Of a DNA stretch of 64,000 nt, positions 46,329 to 58,577 are shown one piece after another. The translations under genes were made by a program, and so were the position numbers. Origin of the DNA: Microstegium vimineum (taxonomy: Eukaryota > Streptophyta > Magnoliopsida > Poales > Poaceae). The notes beneath the pieces were generated by a model. It ran no database searches and was not told the DNA's origin. It saw only the letters and a list, made by a program, of their open reading frames with translations. The DNA is taken from the NCBI GenBank assembly GCA_022036555.1, contig CM039120.1, forward strand, positions 12,753,398-12,817,397. The letters are read 5' to 3'. The first letter of the stretch is position 1. The number at the start of each line of letters is the position of its first letter.

Positions 46329-47366
46329 ATGAAAGAGATGCAGTACGAACCATCAACCCCAGAATTCATCAAGGATGCTTTGGATGCGGGCTTCACGGTG
46401 GAGCAACTATCCAGAGCAGAACAAGCATTAGCTTCAGGTAACGTCCCGTCCTCTAGTGATCGTGTTCTTTCTAAATCCATTATCTCAAGGATGGTTCAGA
46501 GAAAGCTGGTTGGGGCGCCATGGCAGGGGCCTTTGCCCTCTCCTCGAGTCTCCCCACCGCGAACTCTTGGGGATTTCGTTGCCAAGGCAACTCAACAGTA
46601 CACCGGCACTCGTGGTGGTTTGGCCTCGTCGTCTCGACAGCCGGAATCGCCAGCGAGTTTAAGTTCGGCAAGGCAAGAAGGGCGTTTGAAAAAATTCAAA
46701 CTTTTAAAATCCCAGTGTCTTGATACGGTTTTTCCTTCCCTGACTCCCGCTGTGCTTCCGGTAGCAACAACCACGTGCATCACGTGCGGTGTTCCGGGGA
46801 AGACGAATCACGACGTTACTGGGTTTCCAAATAGAGTTGTTATTGGCACTCCGAGGGTCTCACCGTTGCGGAACTTCAGAAACTTCCTAGCTATGGCATA
46901 CCGAGACAGTTCATCACAGTCGCCGGCGAAGGAGGCTCCGTCAGGGTCCAGCAGAGTGTCGATTACGAATTCATTTGAATCGCCGTCAGTTCCGGTTGGC
47001 CCTACGATCTTGCCGGATTTTCAGGGATCAGTTATTCCCTTTCCTCTTTTGACTGGGAACGCACCGTCGGCCGCGCGTGTTCCCATCGAAGCGGATGGCA
47101 AGGTGGAGCTGATTACGAAATCTGTTAGCAACTTACCGGATTGGTTCCAAATCGGAAAAGGAAAACTCTACAGGCCCACCAAAGTTTTATGCACCCTCTT
47201 CTCCCGTACCGGCACTAGACGCGACCTGTTTGCATCCCCACGTCCGCCGCCATCGTGCAAGCCACCGCGCTCTTCATCACGTCGGTCCTACGCTGAAGTG
47301 GTGTGTGTTGGTAAAGAAAATGGCGGCACAAGGCGGCAACGATGGAGGCTACGGTGGACGCGGTAG
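46329..47366 (+). CDS. LINE upstream ORF (possible N-terminal part of ORF1)
   Basis: 345 codons, with no domain I recognise. The last part (SSRRSYAEVV) is a phrase I associate with the N-terminal region of plant LINE ORF1 proteins. ORF1 proper starts in another frame about 45 bp before this ORF ends, so this may be the ORF1 N-terminus separated by a frameshift, or a distinct upstream ORF. Contains one CXXC-like cysteine group (TTCITCG). Function not assigned. Confidence 0.5.
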   Translation: MKEMQYEPSTPEFIKDALDAGFTVEQLSRAEQALASGNVPSSSDRVLSKSIISRMVQRKLVGAPWQGPLPSPRVSPPRTLGDFVAKATQQYTGTRGGLASSSRQPESPASLSSARQEGRLKKFKLLKSQCLDTVFPSLTPAVLPVATTTCITCGVPGKTNHDVTGFPNRVVIGTPRVSPLRNFRNFLAMAYRDSSSQSPAKEAPSGSSRVSITNSFESPSVPVGPTILPDFQGSVIPFPLLTGNAPSAARVPIEADGKVELITKSVSNLPDWFQIGKGKLYRPTKVLCTLFSRTGTRRDLFASPRPPPSCKPPRSSSRRSYAEVVCVGKENGGTRRQRWRLRWTR

Positions 47367-49158
47367 GGGGAGAGGTGGAGAGGGTTTCAACCTGGGTTTC
47401 AATCCGGGATTCAACCCCGGCTTTGGTGGACGAGGACAGGGTGGCTACGCCGGTCGAGGGCACGGCCCTGGCTATGGCTATGGCTATGGCGGTGGTCGGC
47501 ACGGCGGGAACGCACTGTATGGAGGGTACAACAACCAAGGCTATGGCCATTGTGCTCCGGCGAGGGGACGCCGACCCTTCGGAAGGGCAGGTGGTCGTGG
47601 TCGCGGCGAGTTTGAAGGGCAGCGCTCCGCTGCGCCGGTCGAGGGACTCGCTGTACAGCAGGAGCACGGCGCCGCCCACGGGCAGCGCTTCGCAGCGCCG
47701 GTCGAGGGCATCGCTAGCCAGCAGGAGCACGACACCGCCCCTCAACACCTGATCGGCCAAGGCGAGCTGGCTGGTCAGCATGCGGCTGGAGGAGATGCAG
47801 CATTGGTGCCTGTTGGCCAACACTAGCAGGGCGCCCCACATGTTTCCCGCATGATGCCCACGCTGGTGGAGGCCGGGGCACAAGGTGGGAGCACTTCAAC
47901 TGCGACTCAGCAAGCCACTGCCATGGCGGTTGACAAGGCGCCGAAGATCGTTGAACAACCAGGGGAGCCGAAAGGTAATATCATTGATTTCCCAGAATCA
48001 TCGAAGGGGGCAAAAAAGAGTAAAGGGAAACCTTTCGGTTACCGGTGTCATACCAAAGGGCACACAATTCATGAGTGTACTGTGGTGCTTTGTTGTGAAA
48101 TTTTCTTTGGAGATCATACGACCAAGTTGTGTCCAAACAGCAAAAAAACAAACACAAGTGATGTTCCTTGTGGCTATGTTGTGGAGGGCCTTGGTTTCTA
48201 TTTCATCCCAGAGATTCTGAAAGCTAATGTGCAAGAAACTAAGGCTCTGGTAAGGGTGTTGGAAGGTTCTTTTACGGCCAAAGAATTGGCAGTGGAACTG
48301 GAAAGGTTATTACTTGAAAGAAGTCTACGTGTTAAGAATCATAAGTGGGATATTCAGACCCCTAGGGTTGGTGCTTTTATTATCAACTTTCCATCAGCTG
48401 ACTTACTGGAAACAATGTCAAATTGGGGGCCTATGGCTGCCAAGGAAGTTGAAGGAAAAATTTCTTTTGAAAAAGGTACTGATATTGAGGTGTATAAACG
48501 TGAAATTGAGAAGGTGTGGGTGCAGTTTAGAGGACTTCCCAGAGAGTTTAAAGAATTCTCAGTTATTTGGGCAGTGGGAACTATTTTGGGTGTTCCTCGG
48601 GCTGTTGACACTATTTTTTCAAAGAATACTGGCAGAGAAAGGATTAAAGTAGCAGTGCTAGACCCATCACTTATCCCGACCTATGTGGATGTAGTTATTG
48701 GGGACTATGTTTACGAGCTACAGTTTGCAGTCGAGAAGGAAAATACTAGTGGTGAGCCACAACTTATTAATATGGACTTCCCCAAGGAGGAGGATCCGAA
48801 GGAGGGGGATCCAAAGGGTGCAAGCAAAGACAAATTAAATGGGGGGAAGTCAGAGGAGATAATGGATGTTGATGGAAACATAGGGGATGTACATGCATCG
48901 ACCAATGAGAATGGTGATCTGCCACCTGGTGATGGCCACCAAAATGTGCTTCATGTGACACAGTTGGTGGTGTCAACGGAGTCAGAGGTATCTACCGTTT
49001 CCCAAAGTATGTTGGTGGATTCAAGTGAAAAGCCAAAGGTTGTTTTGTCCCAAACTAGTGGTGGGACTTGGAAAGCGGATTTGTTGCCCCCGCAGACTGA
49101 TTCTGGGATGCTCAATAGTAAGTCACTCAGTGGGGTTGGCTCACCCGTGCGGATCTAG
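47320..49158 (+). pseudogene. LINE ORF1 (DUF4283 / zinc knuckle), one internal stop
   Basis: The frame begins MAAQGGNDGGYGGRGRG with a glycine/arginine-rich stretch of about 100 residues (RNA-binding type), is interrupted by a TAG at 47824, and continues in the same frame to 49158. The zinc-knuckle region (YRCHTKGHTIHEC, then CCEIFFGDHTTKLCP) has lost one cysteine in each knuckle compared with the usual CXRCXXKGHXXXXC and CEIC forms. A DUF4283-like region follows (about 48240-48760, WDIQTPRVGAFIINFPSADL). The tail is acidic. In related LINEs this protein coats the RNA; this copy is probably inactive. Confidence 0.75.
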
Positions 49159-49453
49159 GTAGAACTGAGCATGATATTTTATCTTCCTTAAAGTGTTTAA
49201 AAGACATAGAATATAACATATTGTTAGATGCTGCTAAAGTCAAGGACGAAAACTATGTGTTAGTAGAGGATGCTTCATCTGAATGCTCTAATGATGAGAA
49301 TGTTGATCTAGAAGCACTAAATTTAATTTGTTCGGATATAGCAGAAGGACTAGGTGATGGGGGGTGTGATCCATTGATTTTACAAACTCATGTATCATCT
49401 AAAAAGAAGGGGCGGGCTAAAAGGAAGAAAAAACAAAGTAAAAGTCGTTAAAA

Positions 49454-50706
49454 ATGAAAGGAATTTTTTGGAATTGTAATGGGTTTGCGAATAGTAAAAA
49501 ATATAGATTTCTGTCAGATTTAACAAAGGAGAAAGATCTAGATTTCATTACCTTATCGGAAACTGGAAGAGCATGCTTCCCACAACATACCCTTAACACC
49601 ATTTGTGCTGGTAGAGATTTTATTTGGCACTGTATGGCGCCAAGGGGTAGATCTGGTGGTATGATTCTAGGTGTTCATTCGTTGCAATTTGACATTGGTG
49701 AAATTGAGGAGGGAGAGTTCTTTATTCGTTTTAAGTTAAGAAGAAAGGAGGATGATTTTGAGTTTAATTTAGTCTCGGTCTATGGCCCGACACAAGCCAT
49801 CCATAAACCGAACTTCTTGTCCGAGTTGGTTCGCGTATGTTCAAAGGAATCCATACCTATTATTGTAGGTGGTGACTTTAATATTATTCGCAGACCAGAT
49901 GAGAAAAATAATGACATCTATAGTGACAGGTGGCCCTTCATGTTTAATGTTGTTATTGATACTTTAAATCTTAGAGAGTTAGAGTTATCAGGGAAGAAGT
50001 TCACTTGGGCAAACAATTTGTCAAACCAGACTTTTGAGAAACTAGACAGGGTTTTAGTTTGCATAGATTTCGAGTCAAAATTCACACATTCCACTGTGTT
50101 TCCTCTCACTAGAGAAATTTCTGACCATACTCCGCTTCTTTTCTCTACAAATAATTCGTCCACAACTAATCAGCCCCAATTCAAATTTAAAATAGGCTAG
50201 TTGTTAAGAGACGACTTTTGTGAGATGGTTTCAGAGATATGGCAGAATACTACAGCTGTAGGTTTACCTATTGAGAGATGGCAAACCAAAATAGAAGGCT
50301 TCGTCAACATCTTAGAGGGTGGACGAAACATGTGAGTGGAGTTTACAAAAAAGAGAAAGCAAAGCTGTTAGACAAACTGGATGAACTCGATAAAAAGGCA
50401 GAACTCACACTGTTAAATGACGTCGAACGTGATTTAAAGCAAGTTTTAAATGAAAGACTTGCGGATTTACTTAGAGAAGAGGAACTAAAATGGTACCAAT
50501 GGGCTAAGGCGAAGCACCTCTTAGAAGGAGACACAAATACTAAATATTATCATTTGCTAGCCAATGAGAGACATAGGAAGACTCGTATTTTCCAGCTTGA
50601 GGATGGTAATGATATTATAACTGGTGATGCTCAGCTTAAGGAGCATATTACTAGTTATTACAAAAATAGGAGCATATTACCAGAGCAAAAGAAGCAGGTC
50701 AAATAG
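49454..50706 (+). pseudogene. LINE ORF2 N-terminal part: endonuclease
   Basis: The frame from ATG 49454 encodes an AP-type endonuclease: WNCNG (Asn), LSET (Glu), GGDFN (catalytic Asp/Asn) and SDHTP (His) are all present. A TAG at 50198-50200 replaces the Trp of the conserved FKFKIGW. The downstream helical linker continues in another frame to 50706 (LLEGDTNTKYYH is the recognisable block). ORF1 and this frame are about 300 bp apart. The interval holds an ORF of 76 codons (49221-49451) ending in a lysine/arginine-rich stretch, which may be the true ORF2 start. Confidence 0.75.
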
Positions 50707-52193
50707 AAGGGGTCATCCCCCATCTGCTTCAGGATGGTCTGTCCATCCTACAATACGCGGATGACACTGTGATTTTCATGAGCCATGATGTTGACAAAGC
50801 TGTTAATATAAAACTCTTATTAACCACTTTTGAGAAATTATCTGGCTTAAAAATAAATTTTCACAAGAGCAAACTCTTTTGTTTCGTTAAAGCTAAAGAT
50901 CACGAAGAGTCCTATTCGCAGTTGTTTGGATGTGCCATTGGAAACTATCCATTTCGTTATTTGGGGTTACCAATGCATTATAGAAGTCTATTTAATAAAG
51001 ACTGGCAGTGTATTAAAGAGAGAATTGAGAAAAGACTTACTGGTTGGAAAGGTAAATTGCTGACAGTCGGTGGTAGATTGGTCCTTATAAACTCGGTGCT
51101 CTCTAGTTTACCGATGTTTATGATGTCATTTTTTGAGCTACCAAAAGGGGTACTTGAAAAAATTGACTGTTTTCGATCTCGTTTCTATTGGGAAAATGAC
51201 CAACATAAGCGAAAATACAGGTTAGTAAAGTGGGATGTTATGTGTCAGCCTAAGGACCAAGGTGGTCTTGGGATCCAAAATTTAGAGGTTCAGAATAAAT
51301 GTTTGCTGAGTAAGTGGCTTTTTAAGTTACTCAATGAGGAGGGCTTGTGGCAAGAATTATTAAGAAATAAGTACATTAAAAATAAGATGTTAGGAAGTTG
51401 TGAAAAAAAAGCAACAGACTCACATTTCTGGAAGAGTCTGATGAATATTAAGGATACCTTTTTCAAGTTAGGACACTTTAACGTCAAAGATGGGTCACAA
51501 ACACGTTTTTGGGTTGATACTTGGCTAGGCAACAATCCCCTTAAAGATAGGTTTCCTGGGTTGTTTAATATTGTAAAAAGAAAACAAGATATAATTGTCA
51601 CAGTTATGAGTTCTTCCCTACTAAACATCTCTTTTAGGAGAAATCTGGTGGGTGCAAACTTGACAAACTGGTGCCGCATTGCTGCTTCCTTACAACAGAT
51701 TAACTTACTACAGGAAAGAGATGTGTTTGTATGGGGAAACAATCTGGTGGGTGCAAACTTGACAAACTGTCTCTGTAATCTTCCAGAAACAATTCATCAC
51801 CTCTTCTTTGATTGTTTCTATGCTAAATTTTTGTGGCATTCTATACATATACTTTTTGGGTTATCACCTCCTTTAAATATTGTTGACTTATTTCATAATT
51901 GGTCTAAGTTGGGAAACAAAAAGTATAATACACTGTTATTAACGGCAGCTGCTACTCTTCTTTGGGCAATTTGGCTAACAAGGAATGAGGTAGTTTTTGA
52001 CAAATGCAAACCAAAATCTCTTATGCAGGTACTATTCCGAGAAACACATTGGCTACGCCAATGGGCGATGCTACTACGGTGTGAAGAACTTCAGGATCAT
52101 TTGAGATCCGTGGCGCAACGACTAGAAACGTCGGCTTTAGTTTTCTTCGGTTCAAATGGTTGGCTGTCCCAGCGACATGTTGGTTTTGTTTAG
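50707..52193 (+). pseudogene. LINE ORF2 C-terminal part: truncated reverse transcriptase
   Basis: Begins in the palm domain (IEGVIPHLLQDG, then YADDT at 50754-50768), so the fingers and front of the palm are missing. Thumb and connection follow (YLGLPMHYRSL, GGRLVLINSVLSSLPMF), then a zf-RVT-like C-terminus (LPETIHHLFFDC). The usual segment between the DVFVWG and LPETIHHL regions is largely missing. Without the N-terminal reverse transcriptase motifs it cannot be active. Confidence 0.8.
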
Positions 52194-52337
52194 TCAAAAA
52201 ATCTTACCTATTCCGTTTGCGTTGAGTGGAGTTGTAAGTTGTTTGAACTTTGTGTCGTGTGTGGAGTCTGTATTGTGTGGCCTGATTCTATCTTTGGATA
52301 GATGAAGCCGGATTTTATATCCATTATCTAAAAAAAG

Positions 52338-54167
52338 GCAAAGTTCAACACATAATTACCTTCTTCATGTGACCAACAGTAGTATACAAAAATGTAATCT
52401 CAAAAAAACAGTAGTATACAAAATTACGAATATATTCCATATGCGACCAGTTTAACTTAATTTAGTTGTACCTAAATTGTGATTATTAGAATGATTTCAA
52501 TTACAAGGATTCAAATGCAAATGGTCACAATCACATACCGCTGAGACCTTGTCCATGCCGCCAATCAAATTCACATTGTCATACACATACATCCGTGGAA
52601 TTATTCTTAATAAAAAACAAAAAAAACTTATAAAAAGACAAATACAAATTCTATAATATAATTAATACATTTTTTTATATAAATTCTATAATATATTTGG
52701 GGCGATGTGAATTTTGTATCCTCACTACCAAAATTATATGTTTAGTTTCAGTTCTAATTTGTTCAGAAGTTGGATTCGACAAAAAAAAATTCCTTTACAT
52801 TTTTCATATTAGTTATTTATCGTGCAAGTTTTTAACTGTAACTCTTGCTTGATAAGCATGTATCTGTATTTACTTTGTAGAAGTCGCTCTGTCCAGTTGA
52901 TTGTTTCTGCAACTGATAAGCCGACTCATGTTATTTTTAATTGTTTTATTGTGAGAGAAAAACAGTGTACCATGACTAATAAACTAGGCTTATAAGCCAA
53001 GCGAATAAAATATGATGTCCAAAATTTAGTTACTAAAACTTAGGCAAGTCAAAATTTTAATAGCCATTTGGTTGGCTAACAAAATCTGCCAACATCACAC
53101 AATTATCATGTTAAATTTGTGATAATCATTCTTGCCCTAGTTTTGGCATTTTTTTTCTTGCCAAATCTTTGGTATGTATGACCGTTTTTGGTAGCCAAGT
53201 ATTCAGTATTGGCAACTCGGTTTCTGCATAGCGACTGACTACTCTGTTTAGATAGATAGGTCTTCGTTCCTTGTCATTTTGTTCTGGATAGTCACGACCA
53301 ATTTCACAGCACAATTCCAAAAAAGGAAAAAAGTATCATCATTAGTACATGGACCACTGCACGGCGGCTGTGCTCAAACGATATTTTGCCAGGATTAACC
53401 ATGTGGTTCCACAATGCTCTGAATGTGACCTGGAACTAATTTTCACCATGGCTCCTCATGAAGGACGGGGAGATGCACAGTCCGTAAAATCCTCATCAAG
53501 CACCGTTGGCACGCACCATCTGCGGATATGCTCGCACGTCACGGCTTCTACTCCGGCAAGAGGAACGAAGGTTGATGTGCTCATGAGTCTTCAAAAAAAT
53601 AGAAGAATTTTAGAAGATTGGGTTCTATGGAAAAAAAATAGAAGATTGAAAATATATATAACCATTTGGACAAAGGATTGGCATCTATAAATCCTATGGA
53701 ATGGATTGTTTCATATGAGCCCTCTCACTAATTTCACGTGTTTCTTTTTTGCGTCCCACTCAATATTGAATCTCGAAACACTCCATCCAAACATTCAATC
53801 TTATATTTTTTTTCTTTTTATTCATAGAATTAAAAATATTATAGCATCTCCATTCTCCAGGATTGTAAAACAACTCCTATTTTGATTTTTTTTTTGAAAA
53901 AAAGTTACCTCCACTAGTTTGATAAAATGGCTCCTTAAAACAAAAAAAAAGTTGCCAAATATCCTCTACAGTTCGTAAGTTTCCGTAATTAAGAGGAACT
54001 TCGTATCTGCTCTTATCTGGCTTTTTTTCTAGGAGATCAAAATAAATTGGATGCATGAATAGATTGAGAAAATAAAAGATTCCATGCAAAAGACACAGAA
54101 ACTACTAAACGAGGTTTGATTGGTTAGAAATAGTTTGGGATTTCCAAAAGAAAATCATTAGCACGTA
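52338..54167. other. Intergenic, nothing recognised
   Basis: AT-rich, no supported gene. A direct repeat of ataaattctataatata occurs near 52650 and 52685. Confidence 0.6.
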
Positions 54168-54430
54168 CTACCTCCGTATAAAAAATAGATGACACTGGAA
54201 TATATGTAGGTTAAACATTTTTTAAAAACTTTGATTAGCTTTATAGAAAATACGTGCAATATTTATATCTCTAAATAAATTTATTATAAAAATATACTAA
54301 AATCTATCTAATCATAATAATTATGTATTATAAATATGAATATTCTTTTATATATAACTGATCAAAGTTTTAAAATATTGACTTCTCGAAAAACGAACAT
54401 ATCTTTTTTTTGGACAGAGGGAAGAGGGAG
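54168..54430. mobile_element. Stowaway-like MITE, about 260 bp
   Basis: Left end ctacctccgtataaaaaatag and right end tttttttggacagagggaagagggag, followed by TA. The terminal repeats are decayed; the right end has a short extra gaagag. Confidence 0.65.
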
Positions 54431-54432
54431 TA

Positions 54433-56362
54433 GAATACTGTTGGAGAGGGAAAGAAATTGAGGTTACTAGTTATTTTGTTAACTTGCTAAGATTACTGGT
54501 TTAACAAGTTAATTATAGGAAACATATGAAGTTGTTCTTAGATGTTCTATTCTTTTTTTTCTATTACTGATAATCATGCATGCTAAAGATGTTCCGGGAA
54601 TGAAACTAACTTGCTTTGAGTTTTTCTTATTACCGCACCTTGCCAAAGGTTGCTAGGCTGGTTGGTCAAAGCTTCGGCGATGTTTTTCGTGACCGCAGTT
54701 CGATCCAAAGTTGGAGAAAAATTTGGTCAACACAGTGAAAAAAACCCTAGCCTATCTTGTGTTTTCCAAAGTACAGGTAAACTGATCAGATCTGCTCACC
54801 GAGTAACAGACCTCTATGTGTGGCCGAGTCTGTTCTAGGGTTTTCTCATGCACTCTGACTTTTCATTACCGCAGGCGGTTCTCGCTCGCTATTTCTACCT
54901 CCCTTGGAACAATCTCCTGTAATTTGTATATATCTCACGTCACCAATTGGAGTTTTTGAAAGTTTCGGTTGAGTACTTGGGCTGTTAGAATCTATGAGCT
55001 TGTTCGGCAGATGATTTCTACGACTGATAAATTGATTTATATCTGTTTTGTTGTTTGAAAAAAATATTGTATCATGTTTGATAAGTTAGACCGATAGGTT
55101 TAGTGAACATACTTTATAGCTGCTGTGTACATACATGAAAAAAAAGGCACCTATCCGGAGCATGATCTTACTACGTGAATAAATTAGCTCAAAGATTTTC
55201 AAACACAAAGTTGTCCGAATGTACGAAAGCACTTGTTCTGACGGAGTGCTTAGTAAATTAAACTAAGCGCATATCAGAAGGCGGGAAGCAAGTTGCAGCA
55301 GGTGCAGGTCAGAATCCAGATTCCAGAGAACTGGCCAGGGAGTTGCCGGCCGTTGCAGCTTGATCGAGTTTTTAAGAGTTGTTTTATCTCTCGTACCAAG
55401 ATCGCCATTAGAACCAGCCGAGTCAGAAACGTATACATCATGCATCCTCGTTCGTGCAGAGGAACCAGGAAGGGAATGCTCCGACCCGTCACATGCAGCT
55501 CCGAGACGCCCGGTGTCGTCCATGTGATGTGCAGGCAGCGCGCGCGGGTGACTGTGACACATGCATGTACACAACGGACGTGCGCGCGTGGCAGCGGCGC
55601 CGACGCACACCCACCGTTCTGCCGGATCAGGATGATATATAGTAGTACAATTTTTTTTTTATCCTTTTGGTTAGTTTCATGTCACATCTGCGAAAACTCC
55701 TTGGTCCAAACTATATATATATAATAACCTTTTATCTCTATATACATGCTTTCGTTAAATTTTACACACATATTTTTTGAACCAAAACAGTACCGTAGCT
55801 TAACTAACTATATCTATATCTATATCTATATCTATCTATCTCTATATATATATTAGTTAGGATTTTCTACACACAGAGGGTAGCTACCCTCCTAAGGTGA
55901 TAGCTACTCACCCTTTAGATCAGCGACAAGTGGCGGCACAAACGGTTGGAATGGTAGTCCTTATGGGCTTATGATGAAGTAAATGAATAAAACCTGTGTT
56001 GGCCTTTTTTGGCTGGGGACTGGACCACATGCTACAGGTTGAGATGTTTTTCAATTTTTTACACCTTGTGGCCTTCACGTGGACAGATGAAATAGAGCAT
56101 GTACCGATCACCCTGTCTTCAAATTTTTCTTGAGCGATCACTTTGGCTGACACATAAAAAGGAGACAGTGCCTTGTATCACTACGTACTCCGTACTCCGT
56201 ATTTATGTTACCTCTCTACCTTGACAGTCACTTCAAAGACTCAACAATGCACGCATGTTTACAAAATTCCGTGTTTTTACTTTTTTCTATGGTATTATTT
56301 TTTACATTTGACCAATAAAAATTACAAACCAAACAACTGCAAAAATCAAATATCAATTTTTA
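54433..56362. other. Intergenic with a TATATC microsatellite
   Basis: A (tatatc)n tract passing into tatc repeats lies at 55808-55845. Frames at 55263-55724 on both strands have no family. Short segments near 55862-55915 (gggtagctaccctcc) are palindromic. Confidence 0.5.
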
Positions 56363-56706
56363 GGGGTTGTCTGGATCCAATGGCTAAAGTTTAGACCATG
56401 TCACACCAAACATTTGGATGGTGATTAGGAGGATTAAACATGAGCAAATTTAAAAACTAATTACATGAGAGTAAACTAATTAGCGAGACAAAGCTATTAA
56501 ACCTAATTAATCCATCATTAGCAAATGTTTACTGTAGCATCACATTGTCAAATCATAGACTAATTAGACTTAATAGATTCATCTTGCAAATTAGACTCAA
56601 TTTGTGTAATGGGTTTTGTAATTAGTCTATATTTAATACTCCAAATTAGTGTCAAATATATGATGTGACGGGTCTAAAGTTTAGACCCAAGGAAACAAAC
56701 ACCCCC
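56363..56706. mobile_element. Tourist/Harbinger-type MITE, 344 bp
   Basis: Ends GGGGTTGTCTGGATCC and ggaaacaaacaccccc, with TTA on both sides (56360-56362 and 56707-56709). Inner inverted pair ctaaagtttagacc / ggtctaaagtttagac. The interior phrase actaattagacttaatagattc links it to 29456-29793. Confidence 0.8.
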
Positions 56707-56709
56707 TTA

Positions 56710-57364
56710 GTCCACATATTGGTCAACAAAAAATACAAACCAAACAAGCATGCATATGGTGCATGCATCAGTGCAGTACTCTGTACTACAAGACAAGAAA
56801 AAAAAGGAATCCTCATTTACTTGACTCATAGCTGTCTCCATCGTCTCCCCTCTCACATTTCTCACACCAGACACACTCAACAAAGTACAACATGCATGCA
56901 AACTTTATTTTTTGTTTTTCTATAATATTTCTTCACATTAACCTTTGATTAGAAAATGGTTTTTTCCTTTATTTTATTAAAATTTTTCTACATAACCTCA
57001 TACTAATTTTATCTAAAATAGTATTTATAACTTTTAAACTGTATTTAGCCCACTATCGATGTGAAAGAGAATCATGTAAAGTTTTGTAATTTTGAAGGGG
57101 TCTAAACATGACCCTGGTATTGGACATAAAACCATTTGCTAATCAAATATTATCGTTGGAGAAATATCATGGGAAAAAAATGCTAGTTTGCACGTATGCG
57201 GTCATTTGTTGAAGATTAAAACTGAAAGTGACATGAGTGGAGAGAGAAATAGTACTCTTGGCGTGTCAGAGCTAGAAAGCGATGGTAGAGAAATGTGTTC
57301 TCTGTTGTAAATCTGTAGCATGTCTGAACCGTTACATGCATGATGGGGCCTGGGGGTTGGCAGT
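56710..57364. other. Intergenic, nothing recognised
   Basis: No supported gene or repeat. Confidence 0.5.
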
Positions 57365-58190
57365 TGTTGACACAAAAAGCGTCGGATCTGCGAACACCTC
57401 GGGCTTATACCCGAACTCGATATCCAAAGGTGTGCCAGTCGATTTGACCAGTTAATCGACAAGGACGATAACTAGAACGAGATTGAACGAGACGACAGCG
57501 ATGCGCCCGGACGTCAAAGCTCAACTTGATCAAAACGCGGAACTTGCGAAGGCGACGGGGGTCGTGTAGATGCAGCCCGTTGAGACGTCGTAAGAACTCG
57601 GAAATAAACTAGACTAATGCGATAAAAGTAGATGCTAGAAAAGTAGATAAAAAGTAATAGATTTGTATTGATTGTATTGTTTCTACACCGCTCCTGAATA
57701 CATATTTATACTCCGGTAAAATGAGTTATACATGGACACGACTCATACCTAAACAAAAACTCCTATTTTTAAGGAAATAAAACGACTCGTGCAAGAGTCG
57801 GACTCAAACTAAAACAATAATACTAGCATAAAATCGCTAGCTTCTTTATCCGTTTTCCTTACAATGAAACTTTCCATCGGTAGACTCTTTCAATCCGCAA
57901 TCTCCTTCTATTACCATCGGTAACTTCCTGCTGACGTCAGCCACATCAACCTGTATCTATCGGCAATATTCCCGATCGACAATTTTTCCTGTTTCCATCG
58001 GCAACACCCTTCTGATCGGCCAATACCTTCTTTTGTTTCCTCAATCTCCTGTCTTCATCGGCAATCCGATTGGTTGGATTCTGATGCCGATAAGAAAAAG
58101 CAAACATCTTTCTACCGATCGGTGCAACTACCCTTTTACCGATTAGTGTATCCAGTTCCATATTGACACGTACAGAAAACGGTGTCAACA
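57365..58190 (-). repeat. Gypsy 3' LTR, 826 bp, minus strand
   Basis: On the minus strand it begins TGTTGACACCGTTTTCTG and ends TTTTTGTGTCAACA, so both ends form the inverted pair TGTTGACAC / GTGTCAACA. A TATA box (GTATAAATATG) at plus 57701-57712 points left, fixing the orientation. The preceding minus-strand sequence AAATTTGGGGCATG is a plausible polypurine tract. Confidence 0.75.
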
Positions 58191-58433
58191 CATGCCCCAA
58201 ATTTCGGAGTATAAAATATCTCATGCATCGAAATTTGTTCCATTGTAATCTTTCCCTCCAAAATACCACCGCCATTTTGAATACCGCGTGGTGTCACTGT
58301 AAATTACCAACAACCCCGCAACTGTAGCACCAACAGTTATAATTTCCTCGATCACTGCGCAAATCAACGCGGTATCCTTCCATATTTCTGCTCAATCAGA
58401 AAAGAAAACTCGAAAACGCCCTTTAACCTAGGT

Positions 58434-58440
58434 CTATAAA
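58434..58440 (+). promoter_or_regulatory. TATA box of the antisense plant-mobile-domain gene
   Basis: CTATAAA within ggtctataaagacc, 138-144 bp upstream of the likely ATG at 58578. It points into the antisense gene and away from the LTR. Confidence 0.55.
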
Positions 58441-58577
58441 GACCACCATCCGTCCTCTCTTTTACCCTGGGCTCACATTTTCACCTTCATCCCAACGTCA
58501 TCCTCAAAGTGCACTATTCTAGCGGCGGTTCTTCTTCTTTCATCAGGAGGCACGAGCTTTGCAAGAACTCTGCTTCA

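Larger units (their letters stand above)
46000..52337 (+). mobile_element. L1-type LINE retrotransposon, internally deleted
   Basis: Order on the plus strand: leader with an upstream ORF, glycine-rich ORF1 with DUF4283-like core, endonuclease, partial reverse transcriptase with YADDT, zf-RVT-type C-terminal region, then a short 3' tail (gattttatatccattatct plus seven A). The 5' border is approximate; a 7-bp caaagtt near 46002 and again just after the A tail (52340) could be a target duplication but is too short to trust. Two internal deletions remove the front of the reverse transcriptase and part of the C-terminal region. Confidence 0.85.

Noticed and set aside
46002..52347. caaagtt as LINE target duplication
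   Set aside because: Seven bases are too few in AT-rich sequence and the 5' border of the LINE is not independently defined.
55263..55724. Overlapping ORFs of 115 and 143 codons on opposite strands
   Set aside because: No domain, no splice context, neither strand preferred.
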